From NCBI GenBank assembly GCA_013146195.2, contig CM028381.1, forward strand, positions 102,006,358-102,070,357: a stretch of DNA of 64,000 nucleotides, in the 5' to 3' direction. The notes under the pieces are model-generated. The model did not search any database. It was not told the origin of the DNA and saw nothing but the letters and a program-made list of their open reading frames with translations. Positions 49,701-61,164 of this stretch are shown here, piece by piece. Within the stretch, counting starts at the first letter, position 1. Each line of letters opens with the position of its first letter. The position numbers and the translations under genes were made by a program. Source of the DNA: Codonopsis lanceolata. Lineage: Eukaryota; Streptophyta; Magnoliopsida; Asterales; Campanulaceae.

Positions 49701-52700
49701 AACTAGAAAATCTCCGGTGTTAGATTCAGTATCATACTAGATGTTTTAGATCTAGCCTTGTTCAACACGATGACCTCCTGATTTCTGAGGTCGTCTCAAT
49801 ACTCGATTAGCTCAAGACATGTGTACTCAAATACGTGAAATCAGAAAATGACAATGTCTGGGCCCTAATGTGGTTTTAGAGTGTTTAGTACCATGTATCA
49901 GCTCTTCACAGGTCTGCTAAACTTTTGTTCATGTAAAATATGTGTGGAACATTGACCCCAAGAGGTGGGAGAGATGGCAAGGGCACTCAGGCAAAGTCCT
50001 TGAGGTCCTTGGTTTCAATCCCCATATCAACAAGGGGTCACACTTACCTATTAAAAAAAAAAATCTGGGTGTAACATCCATAATCCATAAATAAGGAAAA
50101 GTGTAACAGTTAGAAAATGAGCATGAGTTTGACCATAAATGTGGAGAATCCTGATGCTTTTAGCACATTAGTTCTGATGCTTTTAGCACTACCGTTCTAA
50201 AATTCTGATCTGTTGCGAACTTGCCAGCAAGCTGACAGATGCTTAAAAGATTCTTTTCCTCGGTGAAGATTAAGATTCTTTTAATTTCACAGTTGAATCT
50301 CCATGATTTGAAATTCAGGGATTGAGTAATCAATATGATTTGATTCTGTTAAAAACTTGGGTTCTGGTAGAGATGCTTGGATTACTATTAAGATCACTTT
50401 AGAGAGTCTGAAAGACAGATTTCATATCATACTGTAAATTGAATGCAAGAAGGTTGCTTTCCTCGTGCAATTTTTAGACACCAAATTTATATTGGGATTC
50501 ATACCAGTGGAATTTGAGGATTGCTTAAACATTCATGTCAATTACCACTGGTAGGTCATATGTGAAATCCAATAAAGTAGAAATAAAAGCTGAAGTATGG
50601 CAAGTGGAAAGTCCTTTCTGGCTCCAAATTTCACCCAAACACCAAAGAGATTCATGAGCCCTAAATGTGATTTGACAAAGAAGCTCCGGTTGTGCCCATC
50701 ACCCTGCAAGTGATGGTTCTGAAAACTAGCTTATTACTGGACGCATAAAGTGGTTTTTAGATATTGAGATTGGCCGCTTTGATGGAATCCATACAATTTG
50801 TTTATTAAGCAGTTTTTTAAAAATAATGTAGCTTATGCCATTGCTGGTTGTGCTAATTCTCAGGGTGATATTAGCTCTTAAATGAGGGACCCCTACCCCA
50901 CAGAAAAAATAAATAGAGAGAGAGAGAGAAAAGAAAAGAAAAGAAATACTTGAGTGTTTCCTTATTGAGGAAGGGTGTACCTAGGCCCTGTGAATAAATT
51001 TGGTTGTGTAAGGCGTAACCTGTCAGTTGATGTATTTATATAAAGGTCGGCAGTGGAGAATTTGAAAGTGATGGTGTGCTCAAGGATTGATCTATCTTTT
51101 ATAGAATGAATATCAATAACTTTTTTGTTTTTGCGGTGGGTATCCATCCTGTTACGATGTTGAAGTACTATTTTAAGAGTGGGATTAAGGATTGTCCAGA
51201 TTATTGCATATTGATTATTTGTAAAGATTGTTGCATATTAAATCTTGGTATGTCTTATTGCAGTTTGGCTGATCTTATCTTTAATCCGCTGCAACTTGTA
51301 CTTTGTATGTTAAACCATTGTGATTCTGTTATGCACAATAGGATGAAGCAAAATCTTCATAAAGATTATGTTTCACAGCTATCAACCTCGTTGGTAACTC
51401 AATTCATGTTCTAATTTTAATGGAATATGTTTCCTCTTGCTGCAGACAAATCTCACTGGATTGCATGTTCCTTGAATCTCAGAAAATTATCGATTATAGC
51501 CTTCTTTTGGGATTGCACTTTAGAGCTCCTGAGCATTTGAAGGCCCTCCTAGAACCCCCTGACACGATGCACAAGCGTGAATGCATACACGCTACTGATG
51601 GTAAATGCTTATTTCCATTATGAATGTTTCTTACTTGAGCTAGTCAGTGTTCATTTCCTTATATCGATCATTTAATTAATGCTGTGAAGCTGGTGATGCC
51701 ATCTTTGGGACTTGTGAATACCTCAAGTCTTACTTTGAAGGGTGAGAATGGAGTGTGCTTATGGGAAACTTTTCATGTTCTACATGACTCATGTCTCGGG
51801 CTAGAATGTGATACCCATATAGCACGGGTAGTTTTGTTCTGTCCCGGGGGTGGAAATTTTAGATTCCTGGACTCTATGTCATTGCATTGCAGGCGTTTGA
51901 TAATAGCTTATTCTTTATTTGCTTAATAAAGAAATATAGAAGATTACCATGAATATTCTTCCCATTCTACACACTCGTGTGGAGAAGATAAAGAGAATCT
52001 TAGAACTAGGCATGCCATACCAGATAACAAGATCCCAATTCTCGCTCTCTTTTTAGGCTATCAAAGCAAGACCAAGATGTTAACTACGTTCATGACATTG
52101 ATGGCGGTTTGTACGTCCTTTCATTTGTGAACTCAAGTGTTTATGAGGTTTGGGTTTATCGTAACTTCTAGAATTACATAAAACTGCGAGCAAACCATTT
52201 GACGTTGCTGTTTGTAAGTTTCTGACATGTTACCAATGAGGGATGATCCACTGTTTTCTCCAATCCACATATGGAAACCTAAGAGCATTTGAAATATCTA
52301 CTTCATAGTACACAGGCAAGCAAAATACTTTAAACTTGAAGACTATTTCTGTTTTCTGGCACCAGGAATAAGCTTATCGATTGAAGTTAGAAATCTGAGT
52401 AATTCATACGTTCCTGTAGTCTATATACTTTTAGCTTGACCAGGGGCTTGTGCCATCTTCAGCGTCTCTATGGAGACTTCAAAGAGATGGAAAACGTTCC
52501 ATTCACATTGGCAGTCCAGTAAGGCATCTTCCCAGTCAGAAGTTATGATGCGAAGATTCATTTCTACCTCCCAGGCCACCCTCAGTGCCTGATAAAGCTC
52601 ATCAAGAGAATTAGAAATCCAAAGAGGATGTTCTTGAGGGAAAGCTGTCAAATAGATTTGGGATTGTGGTCATAAAGGAGCTTTTGGGGGAATTAGCTAC

Positions 52701-55700
52701 ACGTAAGCCGTGCTGCTGGTCTTATAGAAAATTGCGGCATTTCTACGAGTCAGAACTAATGCTATTTTCCTGCTCCACAGAGTACAAAAAGAGAGAATGT
52801 CTATTATTCAAATAATGTATGGATAGACACATGACCTATAGATGTAATAGACTTGTGAAGTAAAGAACATCTGAGAACCGTCTTGGCTTTCTTTCTATTC
52901 TTAGCATAAGCCAGTTTAGAATGAATCAGGTTTTATCTTCCCTTAATTCTCTGTCTACCTCAGCTTAGTCCTGTCATGCCGCACTGGCTTGTGATCAATA
53001 TTGATAGCAGCCTTGTTGGCTGAGAGGCCTCAGCCCTAGATGTAGCCACCTTTTTTTATGTTTTTTATTTTCAATTCATTTACAAATACACGCACACAAG
53101 GAAAAAAAATCCTCCTCATAATGGTGGGTAGAATGTAATCGTATTTGGGCTACAATGCATTATGATGTGGAATATGAGGGATGGGAAGCAAATGACATTA
53201 GCTCTTTTCTGGCAAGTGAGTGGTTGAGGACAGTTTAGAAATCAGGTTCTTGAAATGATGGAAGTTTCTTGAAGCATCAATATGTGTAGTTTAATAGTAG
53301 AATCAAAGGCCAAAAGAACGGAAATGTTATGGACCATGTTCAGGGGTTAAATTTGGTCATTTCCTGAGCTTTACTACACTCTATTTTATGGAGAGGAGAA
53401 ATAGGCTTGTCAAATTTTTTTTTTTTTTTTGGGATGAGAAGTACCCCTTGGCTGGAACTTTCATGAACAGGTAGTAGTAAGAGGTACTCTTAGAATTACG
53501 TGAGAATAGAGGGGGTGGATGCCAAGAAAAGCAAAACAAAAGGTCTGTAGTTACACTAAAACGTTTCTTGATCTTTAGAAAAGATGGCAGTGCGCTTAAA
53601 AAACTTGAATCCAACTAAATTGAAAAGAATTCTTATCCTCGCTTTCTATCAGAAAAATATTTCTGTTAGGGATACAGAAGCTTTATCTAGGTTAGAGGAG
53701 ATAACTGGAATATGTTAGAACCACATCCCACACCCGGACTAATGACACAACTAGTGACTATTATATAGACTAGAGGAGCTACTTCACCTAGTGGGTTTAG
53801 GATAGGAACCTCCAATAATGTCCATATCTAGTCGGGGCCTAGCCCGCGTCTGCAGCACTTGGGGTCCTCTCTACTTCCCACGCTATCTAGATCTCTCATG
53901 GTATAAAAGGAGGGGGTCGATCCATAGTTGGCCACTACTCTCTACTGCTGCTTCTTCTACTTGTACTTGTTATCTACTATCTCAAATCGTAGTCCACATG
54001 CTCAACCCTCGATGCAAATCTGAAATAGGAATGCCTCAGAAAGCTCCTGGCAGCTTTAGCCAAAATGATGCCAGGAGGATGCTCTATTGTGCCACTATTT
54101 TCTATCATTTAGGACCATTATAGTCCATGGGAAACTACACATGCAGCAGCTGCGTATATAGATCCAGAAAGGCAACCTGTTACGCAGCAGTCAATTTCTC
54201 TTTTTGGATCATAATAATCCATGGGAAACTACACACTGGGCCAAAGTGATGTTGTTTTGTTTGACAAAGATACTTCCTATGGTTAAGTACTACAGGCTAC
54301 AGCTGATGCCCAAAGAAGATCTTGAAATTTCCTGATCATTTATATTAAATAAATAGGACCGCACTAGCAGCTTAAAACTCAAAAGTCACTCTCAAAAGAG
54401 ATGTTTAAATATGAAAATGGATGTGTGTGCATGCTTGAGCTTCTATTTGTTCTTCTCCCAGGACAGAAGAGTTCAAGCATGTTGGTAAGAATGATCATAT
54501 GGAATCAAGTACATACATACATACATACATACATACATACATACGTTGTGGGAGAATTAGATAGGGTGAGAAGTAGATAGAAGCCCAAGTGCTGTGGGTG
54601 TGGGCTTGGCCTTGATTAGATATAGACGGTATCAGAGGTTTCATCCTAAAATCAATTGGTGTTAGGTGGAGTAGCTCCTCAAGCCTATATACTATATACA
54701 GACATGCATATATTTATTTATGTATTTTCGGGTTAGGGTTCACAAAACATTAGATTAGATCACAGTAAAGTTACGAGGAGATCACATTATTTTATTATTG
54801 TTCCACTGGAACTGGAACGTACAGGAATATGAAATGAAAGATCTTCGATAATTTTATGGATTTGTTGAATGAGGTGAGTATACATAAAGATGGCAAAAAA
54901 GTCTTGAGGTTGAAGGTGCAGTTGAATGATGATTCTCTGTTAGATCATGCTAGTAATCATTAAAAGCCAAATCAAGGGGCATTTTCCCGTGGAAGTAATT
55001 GGACTGTGAACTGAAAGAGCTCGATCATTTCCTTAGTTGGCTTGGTTAGGGTCTTGGTAGTTTCCGTAAGAGGTATGTTTTTCAGAGCTGGTGTGCAATT
55101 TGAAGGTAGGTCTTGGTTGTTAGTCCTGTTTTGGTTTCTTTTTTGCTCGTGCCTTCTCATTCTGGCTGTAATGCTGGAAATCTATGATATTTTCTTTTTC
55201 TATTACAAAAAAGACGAGTCTCCGGATTGCCGAAGGTTGGAAATGTTTTCTTGAGGTTGAGGTGCAACGGAATGATCAATTCCCTGTTAGATCATACTAC
55301 TAGGCTGTAAAAGGCCAATCCAAGGGCACTTTTCCGAGGATATGCTTCAATTAAACAACACAGAAGTTGTTTGGAAAGCAGCACGGGAGCTGCTCTTACT
55401 TGTAATAATTGAAGAAGGAGAAAGCTCTTGGTGAATTGGTGCTATATGTTTTAAGGAGATGGGGAGTCCGTGAACCATCTATTTCTACGTAGCGAGGATT
55501 TATCGGAACATTTTTCTGTGGTGTTTGGAGTCAATGGAGTAATGCTGAACTGCTGGTGGGAAAGGGGAACTGTGCATAGCTAGGAGTCTATAGAGAGAGC
55601 AAAACATGAAGACTTGTGATTCAGAGGAACTTACTAGTCAACTACTTGTAGAGTGAGTCAGCGAGGATGTATTTTGTAATGCCTTTATTCCCCTATTTTT

Positions 55701-58143
55701 TTAATTATGGGAGGAAAATATGGGTTCAGCCAAGTTGCTGATATAGGAGTATGCTGGTTAGGAGATGGACTCCATACTTTCCATTGGAGCTTTTTGCACG
55801 GCGGGGGTTTTTCTTTTCGTGAATAATTTTTATACGCCTATTATATACAGACTGCACTTGCTCCAGCATATGTGTAATAACCATTCTTGATTATTACAAA
55901 TAAAATGAAATGGGAAGGGGGAGGGGGAGGGGGAGGGGGAGGAGGGGATTACAGAACAGATAAAATCTTTGGCTCAACTATGTGTACTAGTAGTAAACTC
56001 TTTACTTCGGAAGATTGGAACAAGGCAACCTGTTTGCTTAGCCATCTAAATTTGGAAGCACACGCTTATCGGGGAATCTGCCGAAAATACTCGAAGATTC
56101 ACTCTACTTCAATGAGCTCTGAAAATTATGCGGAGGTGATTGCAGACCACCCGTTGGAATGAGGTAACCTTTAATTTGAAAGCACACACCTATCGGGGAA
56201 TCTGCCAAAAATTCTCAAAAATTCACTCTAAAGATTCACTCTACTTCGATGAGCCCTGAAAATTATGCGTGTGCTTGAAGTTTCTAAACATACAGTCTCC
56301 TTCAATTAGCCGGTTAGCCCTCAAAATGTTGCATGCATACGTTTTATGCCGCTGTCCACATCTTGATTCCTGCCCATACATTCACACTGTTTAGTCCTAG
56401 GAGGTACACGTACTGAAGGTACGCTTCCTCTTTGGGAAACTAATTTTTAACATGTCTTTACTCTTTAGTAGCCTTCAAATTTGTGGTTGAAAATAATCAT
56501 GTCATATCAACTTAATCAACTTGGAATTGTGGCCACACAATGGTAAGGTATTTTAGGAAGTTATTGGTCACTCAACTTTTTTTCTTAATATGCGCAATAA
56601 GTCAAAGTGTACTTCTTTAATTGGCATAACACAATATAGTTTGCAGTTCATCAATCGAGGTAGGTTCATTTAGTGAACTATGTTATCCACCATGCGCAAC
56701 ACTCTAGTCATCAGTTTGTTTTCAGGTTGCATATTTTCTTCAGTTGGGATTGTTCCATATTGATCTTCTAATCCAATTGTACTGTTATCTAATAAAGCAC
56801 TTAAAGTAGAAAGTGGGACCATAGATACTGATATCAGCTTTGTTTCAGCAGCCAGGAATAATTTGATGGGCAATTATGGCGATCAGAATTTACCTGAATT
56901 TAAACCCCAAAAATGTACCCGAATGAATTAAAAGTTGATGGAAAGTGGATTATTCTTATGCCCATGCTAGTCAATTACCATTTATATTGCTCAATCTGCC
57001 TCCATTTACTCACCTGCATATTAGATTTCTAAGGAATATGCTTCAAATCTATGTACAAGCTCGTTTGATGATTGTTAATTGGGAGCTTAAATATTGTGCT
57101 TCTTTAGGTGCAATATCTCATGGGGACCTCTTAATTCCTCCGAAGGGTCTGCTCCTAGTGACCCATGAACCGAGCTCAGTTAGCACTGCACCTGGTCCTC
57201 ACATTAGAGGGAATACTTTGAGAGCATTCTCTGTAGGTGACAAGGAAGTTGATCTTCTTCTTCCCGGTACTGGAAGGTATTTTACATGCTCTTCAATTGT
57301 CACATTCTCATATTTGTAGGTGTGTACAAACTCATTTGCTTTTACTTGCGATCTTAGGGATAAACTTTCGAGTTAAAGTATTTAAGGTAGAATCGTATTA
57401 CCATTGGTGTTCATAAATTAAATAACTGCCATTGGTGTTCATATTAAAGGTTCAGGATTATTCCTTTCCGAGTTCATTCACATGTCTGGTTGATTTTGTT
57501 GGCCTCTTCCTCATGCAGCCAAGTTTCACCGAGTTATGCTTCCCAACTTCCCATTTGTATTCTCTTTCCTGCTTTTTGGTAAAGGAACTCCTTCTAGGTT
57601 CTTCACGATAACACACACGCACACACATGTTCTTGGTCTTAAATCTAAATGGCCCTTTCATATAAGTTTACAAGAGCATATAGACTGGTGTCCGGTATCA
57701 AGTGTTCATGCACGTTAGCATCTTTATTCAACTTAGCTGTCAGTGTTTGTTTATGTGATTCCACAAACCTCAGATAGTGATGTATGTGTGTGTATATATA
57801 TTCGGGTTTTACTAGTGAAATAGTGCTTTTACATGATTGCCTAATCACTTAAAGTGTGTTCAGGTTACGAGTGCAGTTAGGTGTAAACATGCCGGCCCAG
57901 GCTAATCACAAGCTTCTAGAAGATGATACAGGCTCATCTGAAGTCGAACTTTTTGAGGTTTTTGACGTGGTTATCTATCTTGGCATAATCGACATACTGC
58001 AGGAATACAACATGAAAAAGAAAATGGAACATGCTTACAAATCATTGCGATTTGACCCGATGTCGATATCTGCTGTTGAACCCAAGCTTTACGCCAGTCG
58101 ATTCATCAATTTTTTGGAGAAAGTTTTTCCTGCTGATCCTTAA
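43486..58143 (+). CDS. PIP5K: Phosphatidylinositol-4-phosphate 5-kinase with MORN repeats
   Basis: The enzyme phosphorylates PI4P at the 5-OH to give PI(4,5)P2, mostly at the plasma membrane. Eight coding exons (43486-44558, 44698-44865, 46364-46529, 49239-49349, 49435-49622, 51446-51600, 57108-57276, 57864-58143) join in frame to 769 codons. Residues 6-190 are eight 23-residue MORN repeats (GDVYLGN, GTVYEGDW, GATYDGDF and so on), the mark of plant subfamily B. A variable linker follows. The kinase domain has the ATP lysine in RFVIKTL (K461), RYDLKGSYQGR (DLKGS 527-531), IDYSLLLGLH (584-593), IID (718-720) in place of DFG, and an activation loop with KKKMEHAYKS (E732). That Glu favours PI4P as substrate. 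It ends FINFLEKVFP. The first MORN repeat comes right at the start, so the N-terminal extension is short. Introns 6 and 7 are very long. Confidence 0.95.
45028..45128 (-). mobile_element. SINE (copy 1) with target duplication
   Basis: On the minus strand it starts ggtgggagagatggcaaggg, has a B-box-like ggttccaatcc (45081-45071) and ends in poly(A) (45038-45028). An 11-bp duplication tggttagacaa flanks it (45017-45027 and 45129-45139). A tRNA-like B box, a short body, a poly(A) tail and a target duplication together define a SINE. It lies in intron 2 of the PIP5K CDS, opposite to the gene. Confidence 0.85.
45330..45932 (+). mobile_element. LINE 3' end fragment (probable)
   Basis: The tail 'tttgatcaattaaaatttgttttatttgcc' followed by about ten A (to 45929) is typical of plant L1 3' UTRs. 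No reverse transcriptase is left. The left border is a guess; a direct repeat ttctcttagtaacag (about 45937 and 46096) lies just beyond it but does not frame it well. Confidence 0.35.
46669..46759. repeat. (TA)n microsatellite
   Basis: TA repeats with a few AC interruptions, followed by a short CA-rich part. It lies in intron 3 of the PIP5K CDS. Confidence 0.9.
47881..48093. mobile_element. Short MITE with matching flanks
   Basis: Left end gcttcgtttggtgcatcg and the right end (rc: gcttgtttggtggagca) are inverted copies. The sequence acttg flanks both sides (47876-47880 and 48094-48098). It is 213 bp, rich in 'aaaacg' and 'ttttaaaac' repeats. The family is unclear. Confidence 0.55.
48309..48719 (+). 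mobile_element. Solo LTR with 5-bp target duplication
   Basis: Begins TGATGTAGGAC and ends CCGCTGCATCA (TGATG...CATCA short inverted ends), at 411 bp. Perfect GAATT flanks it on both sides (48304-48308 and 48720-48724). It has a TATA motif (cctataaattt, about 48530) and a U5-like pyrimidine stretch. This is what unequal recombination between two LTRs leaves behind. It lies in intron 3 of the PIP5K CDS. Confidence 0.85.
49962..50063 (+). mobile_element. SINE (copy 2)
   Basis: Plus-strand copy of the SINE at 45028-45128: gaggtgggagagatggcaag, a B-box-like ggtttcaatcc (50011-50021), then gtcacacttacctatt and poly(A) to 50063. No clear target duplication. It lies in intron 5 of the PIP5K CDS. 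Confidence 0.8.
53752..53905 (+). repeat. Inverted repeat, left copy
   Basis: Matches the reverse complement of 54540-54697 over about 150 bp, with 'ggagctact(t/c)cacct', 'tatctagtc...ggcc(t/a)agccc' and 'gcacttgggg(t/c)' shared. It may be an LTR or fold-back element remnant, since a TATA-like 'ggtataaaagg' follows. Confidence 0.65.
54540..54697 (-). repeat. Inverted repeat, right copy
   Basis: Reverse-complement partner of 53752-53905. A (TACA)n tract lies directly to its left. Confidence 0.65.
54902..55340. repeat. Direct repeat pair of about 92 bp
   Basis: 54902-54994 and 55249-55340 both read 'tcttgaggttg...ctgttagatcat...aaaa(g)gccaa...gggca.tttcc', with differences at roughly one in eight bases. 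They surround about 250 bp that ends in 'ttattacaaaaaa' (about 55201). Confidence 0.75.
55913..55946 (+). repeat. (GGGGGA)n tract, G-quadruplex prone
   Basis: Four to five GGGGG(A) units in a row, on the same strand as the PIP5K transcript. A run like this can fold into a quadruplex in DNA or pre-mRNA. Confidence 0.85.
56048..56270. repeat. Tandem duplication of about 90 bp
   Basis: 56048-56133 and 56173-56270 share 'atttg(g/a)aagcacac', 'tatcggggaatctgcc' and 'gattcactctacttc'. The second has an extra 'aaaattcactcta' piece. Confidence 0.85.
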
Positions 58144-59273
58144 CAGGAGTTTTTCTCTGTTTATTTCCCTTGACTCTCATGTTTGTGTTGTACGCTTGTA
58201 CTATTATTAAATTCTTTCATTATTGAAACTTGAAAGTGAGATTTTACATCACAATTTGTATAGTAATAGTAATGGGTTACTTTGTATAGTTGTAATATAC
58301 ATGACTGTAATATTTTGCTCCCGAGAAAACCATTGTGAAATAGCGATCACATCACATGGGAGAATGATGGGAACCGCATGCATTGAGCCATTCTTCTATT
58401 AAGAAAAGCACTTAAGAGTACTTGATAATCAAGTAGAAGAAAAATGATGCTATGGCAATGTCCCGCAAGAGGTAACCACCTTTCACTAAGTCAATTAGTC
58501 TCATTGATAAGTGATTCAATGTTTCTCCTGCTTTCTTTTGTGGAAATTCTTAGGATTGAGGGAAAGCTGTTCGTTCCACTTTTGTCTTTCCAAAAGAGAA
58601 AAAAAAAAAAAAAAGTGATTCACACTGGTTTTCAACGTTTACCAAATCAGATTAAAGAATGAAGGCTTTTTGTTTGACATAGAGAGAGCTACTTTGCTGA
58701 CTTTTGCTTATTCCATATTCCGTATCGTATTGCATTGTGTGGGATATGATGATATGTTTAGTTTTTTTATGGTTTTGTTCATGCGAAAAAGTGCACTTTG
58801 GTTAAAAAGTCTTGTCAGTCATTTGGTGTTGGTGTTGGGTTGGGGTTTATTTTTCGGTTCAGTAGAAAGGACAAAAGAAACGAACCACTCCTTTAAATAA
58901 ATTAAAAGTATATTCAGAACATTTGGGTAATTGTGAGGACAAGGAGGTATCCTTTGATTCTGGATCATTATATGTAATTCTCCAATACAAAAAATAAAAA
59001 ATAAAAAAAAAATTAAAGACAAGAAAAGGAGATTTGTCAAAATTTGAAAATATGGGAGGGAATCCAATCGATCAACATACCTAAATTTAGACATTTGAGC
59101 AGTAGCAGCACTCTATTTGTTTCACCAAAATTTTTGGGTATTAATTTGGTAGTTCCAAGAAGATAGTTCATAGTATTTAACTATTTCAAAAAATAGGTCA
59201 CATAAAGATTCAATGCATATTTATTACTCCCTCTAGGTCACATAAAGATGCGTTTTGAGTAAAAAGTTTAGTA
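58144..59273. other. 3' flank of the PIP5K gene
   Basis: Directly after the TAA there is an AT-rich 3' UTR with 'attattaaattc' (about 58203). Then sequence with no gene that I can support follows. An A-rich tract (about 58597-58615) and 'aaaaataaaaaataaaaaaaaaatt' (about 58986-59012) may mark retroposed tails. Confidence 0.5.
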
Positions 59274-59712
59274 CTCCCTTCCCTCTGTTCCATAATATAA
59301 GTTGTTTTTGGAGAGTTTTTTTTTGTTTCAAAATAGATATCACTTTACAATTTTCAATGAATTTTTTTTTTTTTAATTCTACACATATTTATTGATTCCG
59401 TAACTTGTGTTTGATTCTTTGGGTAAAAGTATTAAAAGACATATCATTAATGTTTGAAATAAAGTAACTAAGGGCAGTTTAGTCTTTGCAATATGGTGCA
59501 TACTATTTTGAAATGTTTTACTTTAAAAATTTACTTCCAAAAAAAGTATTTTTATCCTCTCCATAACATGTCAACTTTATCATCAACATTTAATATTAAC
59601 ATACTAATTATAGTCATGTATTTTTATAATTACGACAAGTTTTAATGCTAGTTATATATTTCTTAATAATTAGACATTTCAAAGATGTTCTCTTCGGACG
59701 TAATGGAGAGAG
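59274..59712. mobile_element. Stowaway-like MITE, diverged
   Basis: Starts ctcccttccctctgttcc after TA (59272-59273) and ends 'acgtaatggagagag' before TA (59713-59714). The ends are imperfect inverted copies. It is 439 bp. It belongs to the same broad type as the elements at 59787 and 60906. Confidence 0.5.
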
Positions 59713-59786
59713 TAACTAGTTTCTCAAGATTTGCTTGATTTCCTTCATTACTTGTTGATGGCTTCTAATACGAATAAATAATAGTA

Positions 59787-60034
59787 CTCCCCCAATTTTT
59801 AAATTATTGTTCTCTTTTATTTTTTCGTTCGTTCTTAAATATTGTCCTCTTTCAAAACTTTTTTTTAGAAAAACAATTTTAGTATTTTACCCTTTAATTT
59901 TTCTACATATTTTAATTATGACCACGTACTCAAGAGTATTAAAGAAAATCACATATTTCACTAATATTTATAATACAGTTAATTATTTTTTCTTAAATGG
60001 TATGTCAAGTTAAAGATGAAAACAAAGGGATTAG
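59787..60034. mobile_element. Stowaway MITE, degenerate copy 3
   Basis: Same length and inner order as copies at 4321 and 60906 ('ttattgttctcttttattttttcgttcg', 'ttaattatgaccacgtactcaaga'), but the ends have decayed (ctcccccaattttt left, gggattag right). TA flanks remain. Confidence 0.65.
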
Positions 60035-60905
60035 TACAAATAGTTTTCGAGAATGGTTGTTGAGTTATTTATTGGCTGTTCTAAAATGTTGAACTTTTAT
60101 AAGATAACCGATATAAACGGGAGGGATTGACTATGTTTTAGTTAAGGTGATGACTAATGGCACTTCAAAATTCACTTTCTAAACCCTATTTTTTATATTG
60201 TGATATTAATTATATATTGTGTTGTATAATAGAAAAAAAAAACATAGATAGTAAGGTTTAGTTAGATAAACTAGGCAGGGAATTGATTAAAGAAAAGTGA
60301 TTATAGGGTGGTGACGTGGGAGGGTGTGAAGCAAAGGGAGAGGGATGCAGGTGTCTGTGGATGAGTGAGTGAGGGTGGTTGGGTGAGAGTCAGAGTGTGA
60401 GTGAGGTAAGTAAGACTAAGACCATGTTTGTTTGTTTGTTTCTCCTGAGGTGTTTTATCGTTAAGACCTATGTAATGAACAATGTTATGTTTGTGAGTTG
60501 TGAGTTGTGAGATGGGAAAGGGAATCTTTTCGACATAAAACATTATAATACTAATAAATTTCAGTCTTCCAAACGAAACAGAAAAACACACATTTCTCAT
60601 CAGCTTCAGTGCGATAATTTAATGCTTCTCACCATCTACGTACTCTTCCTTTAAATGCTTTAATTTCAAATGTTATGCTCTTAATTAATACCATCACATG
60701 CTTCAACTCATTTAGGGACCGAACAACTATATATATTACATATTACGAGTTCAGGTCACCTGTATCATTTGTGTATATTATTGATATATTATTTTTTATT
60801 TTTATTATAGGTTAAGATGTAATAATTGAGATGTAATGGTTGAGATGAAAAATGATACACCAATAATACACACAAGTAATATAGGATATCTGGACTCATA
60901 TATTA
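60035..60905. other. Intergenic, no gene seen
   Basis: AT-rich spacer. A GA/GT-rich patch (60300-60420) gives a minus-strand frame rich in Thr/Ser/Leu, which I take as chance. Confidence 0.5.
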
Positions 60906-61164
60906 CTCCATCCGTCCATAAATTATCGTTATACTTTCCTTTTTCGTCTGTCCCAAAATAATTGTTCACTTTGAAACTTACTTTTTTAGAACATCATTTT
61001 TACCACTCTACCCTTACTTTTTCACTCTACTTTAATTATGGGCCACATGTACATGAGCATTAAAGGAAACTACAAATTAAACCAATATAAATAATCAAGT
61101 CAATTACTTTTTTTTTAAATTGTACGCCGGGTCAACCATGACGATTATTTAGGGACGAAGGAAG
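60906..61164. mobile_element. Stowaway MITE (copy 2)
   Basis: Starts ctccatccgtccataaatta and ends ttagggacgaaggaag, with TA on both sides (60904-60905 and 61165-61166). It is 259 bp and aligns over its whole length to the copy at 4321-4578, including 'tgggccacat.tacatgagc'. Confidence 0.9.

Larger units (their letters stand above)
51601..57107 (+). other. Intron 6 of the PIP5K CDS (5.5 kb)
   Basis: A very long intron between the exon with IDYSLLLGLH and the next. It contains an inverted repeat pair (53752-53905 and 54540-54697), a direct repeat pair (54902-54994 and 55249-55340), a tandem duplication (56048-56133 and 56173-56270), a (TACA)n tract (54511-54543) and a G-rich tract (55913-55946). 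A minus-strand frame at 52651-52421 (76 codons) has unusual composition but no family that I recognise. I see no complete gene inside. Confidence 0.8.

Noticed and set aside
60301..60600. 99-codon minus-strand frame rich in Thr, Ser and Leu
   Set aside because: Comes from a GA/GT-rich patch, with no domain and no splice context.
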